From JALSHZ01 sp964614535 (GTDB lineage Bacteria; Pseudomonadota; Gammaproteobacteria; UWMA-0217), in the NCBI GenBank assembly GCA_964614535.1, contig CAZTOZ010000020.1, positions 1 through 25,435 on the forward strand: 25,435 bases of DNA, read 5' to 3'. The notes beneath the pieces were generated by a model. That model ran no database searches, was not told where the DNA came from, and saw nothing but the letters and a program-made list of their open reading frames with translations. Below are positions 1 through 6,787 of this stretch, piece after piece. How positions within the stretch are numbered: the first letter of the stretch is position 1; each line of letters opens with the position of its first letter. The position numbers and the translations under genes are program-made.

Positions 1-1407
1 CTACAACTCCCGCGACGCAAAATCCGCCAGCCTGGATCGTTCGCCGGTGGTCAGGGTGATGTGGCCGCTGTGTTCCCATGCCTTGAATTTGTCCACCACA
101 TAGGTGAGTCCCGAGGTGGTTTCGGTGAGATAGGGGGTGTCGATCTGGGCGATGTTGCCGATGCAGACGATTTTGGAGCCGGGGCCGGCGCGGGTGATGA
201 GGGTCTTCATCTGCTTGGCGGTGAGGTTTTGTGCTTCGTCGAGGATGATGTAGCGGTTGAGGAAGGTGCGGCCGCGCATGAAGTTGAGTGAGCGGATCTT
301 GATCTTGCTCTGGAGCAGGTCGTTGGTGGCGGCGCGGCCCCAGTCGCCGTGGATGCTGTCGCCGCCGGAGAGTACTTCGAGGTTGTCCATCAGCGCGCCC
401 ATCCATGGCGTCATCTTTTCCTCCTCGGTGCCGGGGAGGAAGCCGATGTCCTCGCCGACGGGCACGGTGACGCGGGTCATGATGATTTCCCGGTAGAGTT
501 TGTTGTCGAGGGTCTGGGTCAGGCCGCAGGCGAGCGCCAGCAGGGTTTTGCCGGTGCCGGCGGCGCCGACGAGGGTGACGATGTCCACGTCCGGGTCCAT
601 CAGCAGGTTCATGGCAAAGTTCTGCTCGATGTTGCGGGCGTTGATGCCCCAGACGTCGTGCCGCGGTTCGCGGTAGTCGCGGGCGGTCTCGATGATGGCG
701 TGGTCGTCATGGACGGATTGGACGATGGCCTGGAAACCGTGGTCGTCGTCGCTGGAGTAGAGGCACTGGCGCGGGTACCACGAGGTGACGTCGGGGCCGG
801 TAAGGCGGTAGAAGGTGCGTCCGTCCTCCTGCCACGACTCCATGTTTTTGGCGTGGCGTTCCCAGAAGTCCTCGCCCACTTCGGTCATGCCGCGAAACAG
901 CAGATCGACGTCGTCGAGCACCTTGTCGTTGTAGTAGTCCTCGGCATGAATGCCGAGCACAGCCGCCTTGATGCGCAGGTTGATGTCCTTGGAGACGAGG
1001 ATGATGGCCTGCTCGCCGTGGCTGTTCTGCAGTGCCAGTGCGGTGGCGAGGATGCTGTTGTCGGCGGTCTCGCCGGGCAGTGTCGCCGGTAGCGGGCTGT
1101 CGAGCACCTGGGTCTGGAAGAACAGGCGGCCTGCCCGCTGCCCCTCCTCGATGTTGGCATAGCCTTCGAGAGAGAGCCCGTCGCGCAGTGCCTCGCCGCT
1201 GCTGCGGCTCATCAGGTCGTCCAGAAAACGGCTCACCTGTCGGACGTTGCGCGCCACTTCGGAGACGCCTTTCTTGCCCCGGTCCAGCTCCTCGAGCACT
1301 ACCATCGGCAGGAAGACGTCGTGTTCCTGAAAACGGAACAGGGCGGTGGGGTCGTGCATCAGCACGTTGGTGTCGAGCACGTAGAGGCGGCGTTCATGGG
1401 GGGGCAT
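1..1407 (-). CDS. PhoH-family protein with N-terminal PIN domain
   Basis: A 468-residue two-domain protein. Residues 1-150 form a PIN-type ribonuclease domain: the LDTNVLMHD start carries Asp12, with acidic residues near 39-40, Asp116 in TADNS and Asp141 in SKDIN. Residues 250-468 form a PhoH ATPase with Walker A GAAGTGKT (281-288) and Walker B YIILDEAQN (Asp390, Glu391). PIN-PhoH proteins (PhoH2/YlaK type) are thought to couple ATP-driven RNA unwinding to RNA cleavage; the physiological role here is inferred. The ATG at 1405-1407 is preceded by ACAGGAGAAC, a good ribosome binding site. The stop codon is at the very edge of the window (1-3), so the gene is complete. It lies 31 bp downstream of bcp on the same strand, so the two are possibly cotranscribed. 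Confidence 0.93.
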   Translation of the reverse strand: MPPHERRLYVLDTNVLMHDPTALFRFQEHDVFLPMVVLEELDRGKKGVSEVARNVRQVSRFLDDLMSRSSGEALRDGLSLEGYANIEEGQRAGRLFFQTQVLDSPLPATLPGETADNSILATALALQNSHGEQAIILVSKDINLRIKAAVLGIHAEDYYNDKVLDDVDLLFRGMTEVGEDFWERHAKNMESWQEDGRTFYRLTGPDVTSWYPRQCLYSSDDDHGFQAIVQSVHDDHAIIETARDYREPRHDVWGINARNIEQNFAMNLLMDPDVDIVTLVGAAGTGKTLLALACGLTQTLDNKLYREIIMTRVTVPVGEDIGFLPGTEEEKMTPWMGALMDNLEVLSGGDSIHGDWGRAATNDLLQSKIKIRSLNFMRGRTFLNRYIILDEAQNLTAKQMKTLITRAGPGSKIVCIGNIAQIDTPYLTETTSGLTYVVDKFKAWEHSGHITLTTGERSRLADFASREL

Positions 1408-1438
1408 GGGGTTCTCCTGTCGGTTGGTTCCGGTTCGT

Positions 1439-1912
1439 TCAGCAGAGTGCCTGGACGGCCTCCAGCACTTCGTCCACGTGCCCCTTGACTTTCACCTTGC
1501 GCCATTCGCGTACCAGGATGCCGTTCTTGTCGATGAGGAAGGTGCTGCGTTCGATGCCCATATAGGTCTTGCCGTAGAGCTTCTTCTCCTTGATGACGTC
1601 GAAGGCCCGGCAGGCCACTTCGTCGGGGTCGGAGAGCAGGTCGAACGGGAACTGGTGTTTCTTCTTGAAGTTCTCGTGGGTGCGCACGCTGTCGCGGGAG
1701 ACGCCGAGAATCTCGGTGTCGCACTGCTGGAACAGTTCGTAGGCATCGCGAAAGTTCTGTCCCTCGGTGGTGCAGCCGGGGGTGTTGTCCTTGGGGTAGA
1801 AGTAGAGGACGACGTTCTTCCTGCCCTTGAAGTCGGACAGGGAAAGGGTTTTGCCGCCTGTGGCCTCCAGCGTGATGTCCGGGGCGGGTTCGCCGATCTT
1901 CGGTGCGCTCAT
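1439..1912 (-). CDS. bcp: Peroxiredoxin, Bcp/PrxQ type
   Basis: A 157-residue thiol peroxidase of the AhpC/TSA family that reduces H2O2 and organic hydroperoxides in the cytoplasm. The signature YFYPKDNTPGCTTEG places the peroxidatic cysteine at Cys47. The resolving cysteine that many Bcp proteins carry five residues later is absent (Gln52 region); other cysteines are at 64, 101 and 157, so the enzyme may work as a 1-Cys or atypical 2-Cys peroxiredoxin. The open frame continues far upstream, but the start at 1910-1912 gives the family-typical MSAPKIGEPAPD N-terminus. It is preceded by AAAGGAG at good spacing. It is transcribed divergently from dapA and runs towards the phoH-like gene. Confidence 0.95.
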   Translation of the reverse strand: MSAPKIGEPAPDITLEATGGKTLSLSDFKGRKNVVLYFYPKDNTPGCTTEGQNFRDAYELFQQCDTEILGVSRDSVRTHENFKKKHQFPFDLLSDPDEVACRAFDVIKEKKLYGKTYMGIERSTFLIDKNGILVREWRKVKVKGHVDEVLEAVQALC

Positions 1913-2098
1913 GGTGGTTGCTCCTTTCGGGTTGTTCTGATGATGACCTCGTTGTACCACCAAACGCGCGGGGTTGGAAATATATCCACCCGATGCGGGC
2001 GCGACTGGCCGTTTCCTTGCATTCTCAAGTGCTTGGCGTCGTCGACGGGTGATCGGGTGGCGGGATGGAAATGGTGCTACGGTGGCCCGCGTGGCCGC

Positions 2099-2127
2099 TT
2101 GAGCGCATTGGGGCGGGGCAGTATGAT
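2099..2127 (+). promoter_or_regulatory. Predicted sigma-70 promoter of dapA
   Basis: TTGAGC (2099-2104) and TATGAT (2122-2127) are separated by exactly 17 bp, matching the -35 and -10 consensus at four and five of six positions. Transcription would start near 2134, giving a leader of about 22 nt before the dapA ATG. Confidence 0.6.
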
Positions 2128-2155
2128 CCTCTGTTTTGAACGCGGAGATGGTTTG

Positions 2156-3037
2156 ATGTTCAAAGGCAGTATGGTGGCGCTGGTGACGCCCATGCTCGAG
2201 GATGGCGCGGTCGATTTCGACCGGCTCGGGGCATTGGTGGATTTCCACGTCGAACAGGGGACCGATGCCATCGTCGCCGTGGGCACGACCGGCGAGTCCG
2301 CGACGCTGGATGTGGACGAGCATCTCGCCGTCATCGAATCTGTCATCAGGATGGCGGCGGGGCGGATTCCGGTCATTGCCGGTACCGGTGCCAATTCCAC
2401 CAGCGAGGCGGTCGAGCTGACCGAGGCGGCGCACAAGGCGGGTGCCGATGCGGCATTGTTGGTGACGCCGTACTACAACAAGCCGACCCAGGAGGGTCTG
2501 TACCGCCATTTCCGCAAAGTCGCGGAGACGGTGGCCATTCCGCAGATTCTCTACAACGTGCCCGGTCGTACCGCTTGCGACATGCTGCCGGAGACGGTGG
2601 CGCGGCTCTCCGTGGTGGACAACATCGTCGGCATCAAGGATGCCACTGGCGATCTCTCCCGCGTCGCCATCCATCGGGCGCTCTGCGCCGACGGCTTCGA
2701 ACTCTACTCCGGCGACGACGCCACCACGGTGGATTTCATCGCGCTGGGCGGGTTGGGCTGTATCTCGGTCACCGCCAATGTCGCGCCTGGCCGGATGCAC
2801 GAAATGTGCATGGCGGCGCTCGCTGGTGATCTCGACAGGGCGCGGCGGATCGATGCGGAGCTGATACCGCTGCACCGCGATCTCTTTCTCGAAGCCAACC
2901 CCATCCCGGTCAAATGGGCGTTGCACGAAATGGGCATGGTGTCGCCGGCGATCCGACTGCCATTGACGCCGCTTTCCGAACCGCTGCGCGACCGGTTGCG
3001 CGAGTCACTGCGTGATGCCGGCGTGCTGCAAGCGTGA
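2156..3037 (+). CDS. dapA: 4-hydroxy-tetrahydrodipicolinate synthase
   Basis: A 293-residue class I aldolase that condenses pyruvate with aspartate semialdehyde, the first committed step of lysine and diaminopimelate synthesis in the cytoplasm. All key residues fall at the same numbers as in the E. coli enzyme: Thr44-Thr45 (GTTGES), Tyr107 (TPYYNKP), Tyr133 and Arg138 (YNVPGRT) and the Schiff-base lysine Lys161 (GIKDATGD). The frame is open upstream to 1406, but that part is the antisense of bcp. The ATG at 2156 has GGAGA just upstream and gives the family-standard N-terminus MFKGSMVALVTP. It is the first gene of a tight unit with bamC, 13 bp downstream. Confidence 0.97.
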   Translation: MFKGSMVALVTPMLEDGAVDFDRLGALVDFHVEQGTDAIVAVGTTGESATLDVDEHLAVIESVIRMAAGRIPVIAGTGANSTSEAVELTEAAHKAGADAALLVTPYYNKPTQEGLYRHFRKVAETVAIPQILYNVPGRTACDMLPETVARLSVVDNIVGIKDATGDLSRVAIHRALCADGFELYSGDDATTVDFIALGGLGCISVTANVAPGRMHEMCMAALAGDLDRARRIDAELIPLHRDLFLEANPIPVKWALHEMGMVSPAIRLPLTPLSEPLRDRLRESLRDAGVLQA

Positions 3038-3050
3038 AGCCATCTTGTCG

Positions 3051-3848
3051 ATGATGAATCGATTGCTCGTCATTATCGCCGTCTTGCTGGTCGGCACGGC
3101 GGGTTGCGGCTATCTCGGAACGGACGAGGCGGCCTACCGCAGCAGCCGTAGCCTGCCGCAGCTCAAGCGTCCCGATGGGGTCGAGATCCCGCCACCCAAC
3201 CATACCTATCGTGTGCCGGTGGCGGAGCCGGCCGAACAGGCGCCTGCGGAAAAGCCGGTGTCACCGGCCCGGCAGAACGAGAAACCGCTCCCTGTGTTTG
3301 TCGAACCCGACAAGGCGGCGCAACCCAAGACGGCCGTCGTTCCGGTGCCAAAAGTGCAACCCAAACCGGCTGCCGTACCGGCGCAAAAAGAGGAAGCGCA
3401 GCGCGCGGAAGCGATACCGATCTTCGTCGAGCGCCAGCAGTTGACGAAGAAAATGAGCCGACCGGTCGAGGAGCGGTCGGCGCCGAAAGCCGCCACCACC
3501 CGCAACTGGTTCGTCGTCGATGCGCCCCCGGAAAAGGTGTGGGCCAAACTGGTTTCTTACTGGATGCAGCGCCGGATTCCGCTGGTGGAGTCCAACCCCA
3601 TCACCGGCAGAATCGTCACCGACTGGGTGCCGGCGCTGGACGAGCGGCTGCGTCAACAAGGCATTCGCGACCAGTTCGAGCTGCTGCTGGAACGCCACAG
3701 CGCCGGCAGCCGGATCACCTTGCGGCATCGCGCATCGCGCAAGACGGCCGTCAAGGGGGACCGGCCGGCCTGGGCCCTGCTGGGCGTGGACGAGGCGTTG
3801 CAGGGTGCGGAGACGGTGCGCCTGCGAGACTATCTGACCGGCAAGTGA
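3051..3848 (+). CDS. bamC: Outer membrane assembly lipoprotein BamC, short form
   Basis: A 265-residue lipoprotein of the BamC (NlpB) family, an accessory of the BAM complex that inserts beta-barrel proteins into the outer membrane. The N-terminus MMNRLLVIIAVLLVGTAGC is a lipoprotein signal with the lipidated cysteine at 19, followed by the extended BamC-type segment YRSSRSLPQLKRPDGVEIPP. A Pro/Lys/Ala-rich linker (about residues 60-145) holds two copies of a P-[VI]-F-V-E motif. A single helix-grip domain follows (about 148-240, NWFVVDAPPEKVWAKL ... GRIVTDWV). E. coli BamC has about 344 residues and two such domains, so the second appears to be missing. The start is not certain: ATGs at 3051 and 3054 and a GTG at 3012 are in frame, and no strong ribosome site is seen. 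The position right after dapA is the classic gammaproteobacterial arrangement. Confidence 0.87.
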   Translation: MMNRLLVIIAVLLVGTAGCGYLGTDEAAYRSSRSLPQLKRPDGVEIPPPNHTYRVPVAEPAEQAPAEKPVSPARQNEKPLPVFVEPDKAAQPKTAVVPVPKVQPKPAAVPAQKEEAQRAEAIPIFVERQQLTKKMSRPVEERSAPKAATTRNWFVVDAPPEKVWAKLVSYWMQRRIPLVESNPITGRIVTDWVPALDERLRQQGIRDQFELLLERHSAGSRITLRHRASRKTAVKGDRPAWALLGVDEALQGAETVRLRDYLTGK

Positions 3849-4609
3849 TCCGCTTCGCCTCGCTCGGCTCAGGCAGCAAGGGCAATGCCACGCTGATCGA
3901 GGCGGGGGAGACGCTGGTGCTGGTGGACTGCGGCTACTCCGCCGCCGAGGCGCAACGGCGCATGGCTGTGCTGGGGGTCGATCCCGCCGGCATCAGCGCC
4001 ATTCTCGTCAGCCACGAACATGGCGACCATATTCGCGGCGTGCCGGTGCTGTCGCGCCGTTTCGCCATCCCCGTCCACCTCACGCATGGCACGCTGCTGG
4101 CCTGCCGTGACGACGATTTCCACGACGTCCGCATCATCTCCCCCCACCGACCGTTCGGTATCGGCGATCTGGCGGTCACTCCCTATCCGGTGCCCCACGA
4201 TGCCCGCGAGCCGTGCCAGTTCGTCTTCGAGGCCGGGCAACGCCGCCTCGGTCTGCTGACCGATGCCGGCAGCATCACCAGCCACATGGTGGCGGCGCTC
4301 GATGGCTGCCATGCGCTCATGCTCGAATGCAACTACGATCCCGAAATGCTGGCGCGTGGGCCGTATCCACCGGCGTTGCAGCGCCGCATCGACGACCGCT
4401 TCGGCCATCTGGCCAACCATCAGGCCCGGGCGTTGCTCGACCGGCTCGACACCGCGCAACTCCGTCATCTGCGGCTGATGCACCTCAGCGAAAAGAACAA
4501 CCACCCCGACCGGGTGCTGGAGACGCTGCGCGACGTGGTCGCCGGCATCCGCTGTGACGTGCATGTGGCGAGCCAGGAGAGCGGGTTCGGGTGGGTCGAG
4601 CTGGTTTGA
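3845..4609 (+). CDS. Metallo-beta-lactamase fold hydrolase, YycJ/WalJ-like
   Basis: A 254-residue protein of the MBL superfamily. It begins IRFASLGSGSKGNATLIEAG, the usual opening of YycJ-type enzymes, and carries the zinc motif SHEHGDH (His57, His59, Asp61, His62). Later ligands lie in PVPHDA and LTDAGS, and LECNYD is present further on. Relatives are predicted phosphodiesterases or exonucleases acting on nucleic acid; the substrate here cannot be read from sequence. The start is a GTG at 3845 that overlaps the bamC TGA in the GTGA arrangement, which implies translational coupling as third gene of the dapA-bamC unit. The longer upstream frame is a shadow of bamC. Confidence 0.88.
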   Translation: MIRFASLGSGSKGNATLIEAGETLVLVDCGYSAAEAQRRMAVLGVDPAGISAILVSHEHGDHIRGVPVLSRRFAIPVHLTHGTLLACRDDDFHDVRIISPHRPFGIGDLAVTPYPVPHDAREPCQFVFEAGQRRLGLLTDAGSITSHMVAALDGCHALMLECNYDPEMLARGPYPPALQRRIDDRFGHLANHQARALLDRLDTAQLRHLRLMHLSEKNNHPDRVLETLRDVVAGIRCDVHVASQESGFGWVELV

Positions 4610-4664
4610 GTGCCAGCCTCGTGACACCGATTCCGGCCCTTTCGTCATGCGGTGCGACAAATCC

Positions 4665-4693
4665 GTGAGAACTCGTGGCGCGGGCGATATAAT
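4665..4693 (+). promoter_or_regulatory. Predicted sigma-70 promoter of the OmpA/TSP3 gene
   Basis: A perfect -10 TATAAT (4688-4693) lies 17 bp after GTGAGA (4665-4670, four of six -35 matches). Transcription would begin about 4700, some 34 nt before the start codon. Confidence 0.55.
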
Positions 4694-4733
4694 CCAGCGC
4701 TTCCGTGCCTGCCAGATGAGGGAACATTGGCCC

Positions 4734-6605
4734 ATGAACCATCCGACACACCCGAGGACAGCGGGTATCGCCGCGTTGTTGGCGTTGCTGCTGTGGTCTG
4801 CCGGCCTGCTGGCCGCCGCCGACAAGAGAGTCATCAGCGAAAGCATCATCCAGTTGCGGGAAGACGGTCGCTCCTACATCCAGCACCGTGCCATGCGAAC
4901 CGACTGGAGCCAGTACGAATTTCACGTCAACAAACACCTGGGGCTCAAGGACTTCTTCTATATCTATCCCAACGATTTCGAATGGGACGACAAGAGCAGC
5001 CCGACCAGCAATATCCTCAAGTTCAGGCAGGGCACCTTTGTCGTCATGTACCCCGGCAAGTTCGAGGGTGAGGTGACGCAGGATGACGACGGCGTCTTCA
5101 CCTTCTCCAGCTGGGACGGGAAAAAGCGTGAGGACGGCCTGTTCGGTTTCTGGAACACGCCGGGGAATTTCAGCCGCTTCGTCTATGCGTGGATGTTTCC
5201 CGAGAAATTCGAGATTCTCGAATACAAGTCCAACGTCGAAGGGGAGTGGGTCGAACGCAACAACACCATTTCCTTCTTTGCAGAGAACGTCAACAACGTC
5301 ACCTTCACCATCAAATACCGTGCGCGGAAAAAAACGCCCGTGCCGCCGCCGGTGCTGCCCGACGGGGATGGAGATGGGGTTGTCGATCTGGTCGATCGGT
5401 GCCCGCAGACGGTGGCCGGCACCAAGGTCGGCCCGCTGGGGTGTGAAGTGGACAGCGACAACGACGGCGTCGTCGACAGCAAGGACCAATGCCCAGGGAC
5501 GCCGGGATGCATCCGGGTGGATGAGCACGGTTGCGAACTGGATGGAGACGGCGATGGCGTCACCGACAGCGCTGATGAATGCCCCGAGACCCCGGCCGGT
5601 GCGAAGGTGGACGAGCGTGGTTGCGAACTCGATGGCGACGGGGATGGTGTTGCCGATGGTTCGGACAAATGCCCCGAGACGCCGGCAGGCGCGAAGGTCG
5701 ATGAGAAGGGATGCGAGCACGATAGTGACGGCGATGGTGTCACCGACAGCGCTGATCAATGCCCCGAGACGCCGGCCGGTGCGAAGGTGGACGAACGCGG
5801 TTGCGAACTCGATGGCGACGGGGATGGTGTTGCCGATGGTTCGGACAAATGCCCCGAGACCCCGGCCGGTGTGAAGGTGGACGAGCGCGGTTGCGAATTC
5901 GATAGTGACGGGGATGGTGTCACCGACAGCAAGGACAAATGCCCCAAAACGCCGGAGGGACGGAAGGTCGATGCCAGTGGCTGTTCGCCCGATGCGGACG
6001 ACGATGGCGTTGCCGATGATGTGGACCAGTGTCCGGGGACGCCCGCGGGTGCCAGTGTGGATGCAAAGGGTTGCGAAGCCGATTCCGATGGCGATGGCGT
6101 CACCGACAGCAAGGACAAATGCCCCAAAACGCCGGAGGGACACAAGGTCGATGCCAGCGGTTGTCCGCCCGATGCCGATGGCGACGGCGTCACCGATGCG
6201 ATCGATCTCTGTCCCAAGTCGGCTTCGGGCGCCAACGTCGATGCCACCGGTTGCAGCGTGACGGCGACCATAACGCTCGAAGGCGTGACCTTCGAAACGG
6301 GGTCGGCGCAGCTGAAGCCGGCCTCGCTCGATGTGCTCGATCGGGTGGCGGCCTCGCTCAAGGCCAGCCCCGCGTTGCGGGTCGAAGTGGCCGGCCACAC
6401 CGATAGCTCGGGCAACGACATGCTCAATATGGAGCTGTCCCAGAGCCGTGCCGAAGCGGTGGTCGAATACCTCATCAGTGCCGGTGTCGGCCGCGACCGA
6501 CTGCAAGCCAGGGGGTACGGCGAGACCCGGCCCGTTGCCGACAATGCCACGGCCGAGGGCAGGGCGAGGAACCGCAGGGTGGAGTTGAAGCGGCTTGGTG
6601 ATTGA
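4734..6605 (+). CDS. OmpA-family protein with ten thrombospondin type 3-like repeats
   Basis: A 623-residue exported envelope protein. A signal peptide (hydrophobic 10-28, likely cut near LLAAA-DKR) leads into a novel-looking globular region (about 30-200) rich in aromatic residues. A short proline linker (PVPPPVLP) precedes ten 30-residue calcium-binding-type repeats (210-509) of the form D-x-D-x-D-G-V-x-D ... CP-x-TP-x-G ... VD-x-x-GC. The C-terminal OmpA domain (510-623) contains the peptidoglycan-binding segments VEVAGHTDSSG and ARNRRVEL. It would anchor the outer face of the cell to peptidoglycan through a rigid Ca2+-stabilised stalk; that role is inferred. The ATG at 4734 follows GAGGGA; an in-frame ATG at 4716 is less likely. 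The gene ends before a terminator shared with the convergent chemoreceptor. Confidence 0.9.
   Translation: MNHPTHPRTAGIAALLALLLWSAGLLAAADKRVISESIIQLREDGRSYIQHRAMRTDWSQYEFHVNKHLGLKDFFYIYPNDFEWDDKSSPTSNILKFRQGTFVVMYPGKFEGEVTQDDDGVFTFSSWDGKKREDGLFGFWNTPGNFSRFVYAWMFPEKFEILEYKSNVEGEWVERNNTISFFAENVNNVTFTIKYRARKKTPVPPPVLPDGDGDGVVDLVDRCPQTVAGTKVGPLGCEVDSDNDGVVDSKDQCPGTPGCIRVDEHGCELDGDGDGVTDSADECPETPAGAKVDERGCELDGDGDGVADGSDKCPETPAGAKVDEKGCEHDSDGDGVTDSADQCPETPAGAKVDERGCELDGDGDGVADGSDKCPETPAGVKVDERGCEFDSDGDGVTDSKDKCPKTPEGRKVDASGCSPDADDDGVADDVDQCPGTPAGASVDAKGCEADSDGDGVTDSKDKCPKTPEGHKVDASGCPPDADGDGVTDAIDLCPKSASGANVDATGCSVTATITLEGVTFETGSAQLKPASLDVLDRVAASLKASPALRVEVAGHTDSSGNDMLNMELSQSRAEAVVEYLISAGVGRDRLQARGYGETRPVADNATAEGRARNRRVELKRLGD
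5361..6260 (+). repeat. Ten in-frame 90-bp tandem repeats
   Basis: Exactly ten 90-bp units without a gap, each coding 30 residues with the calcium-ligand pattern DxDxDGVxD and two cysteines. Units 3-4 and 5-6 form a near-identical 180-bp pair. Units 7 and 9 also match closely, which points to expansion by duplication of two-unit blocks. Differences between copies are often synonymous third positions. Unit 2 has an extra cysteine (PGC). Confidence 0.95.
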
Positions 6606-6650
6606 GCCGATGCTGCTCCTGCACCGAAATGCCGGAAGAGCTCGAACAAA

Positions 6651-6673
6651 AAGCCCGGCTCATTGCCGGGCTT
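6651..6673 (-). terminator. Rho-independent terminator, possibly bidirectional
   Basis: AAGCCCGGC, loop TCATT, GCCGGGCTT form a perfect 9-bp stem. Read on the minus strand it is followed by TTTTTGTT, so it suits the chemoreceptor gene ending at 6788. On the plus strand it sits 45 bp after the OmpA gene but has only a weak T run. Confidence 0.75.
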
Positions 6674-6787
6674 CGTTTGCCGGTGGTGGCGGGGTGTCGA
6701 CGAGTACCGCTTTTCGACACCCCGGCCAAGTGAATGTTTCTGGGGAAGGTGGAATGCTGTTTTCAGCCATCGCATGAAACATTCCGG

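Noticed and set aside
1439..2926. A 495-residue minus-strand frame that would make Bcp a fusion protein
   Set aside because: The upstream part is only the antisense of dapA. The strong ribosome site and family-typical start at 1912 define Bcp.
4485..6506. 673-residue open frame on the minus strand, antisense to the repeat protein
   Set aside because: It is produced by the stop-free complement of the GC-rich 90-bp repeats. It lacks a recognisable domain, and substitutions between repeat copies favour the plus frame.
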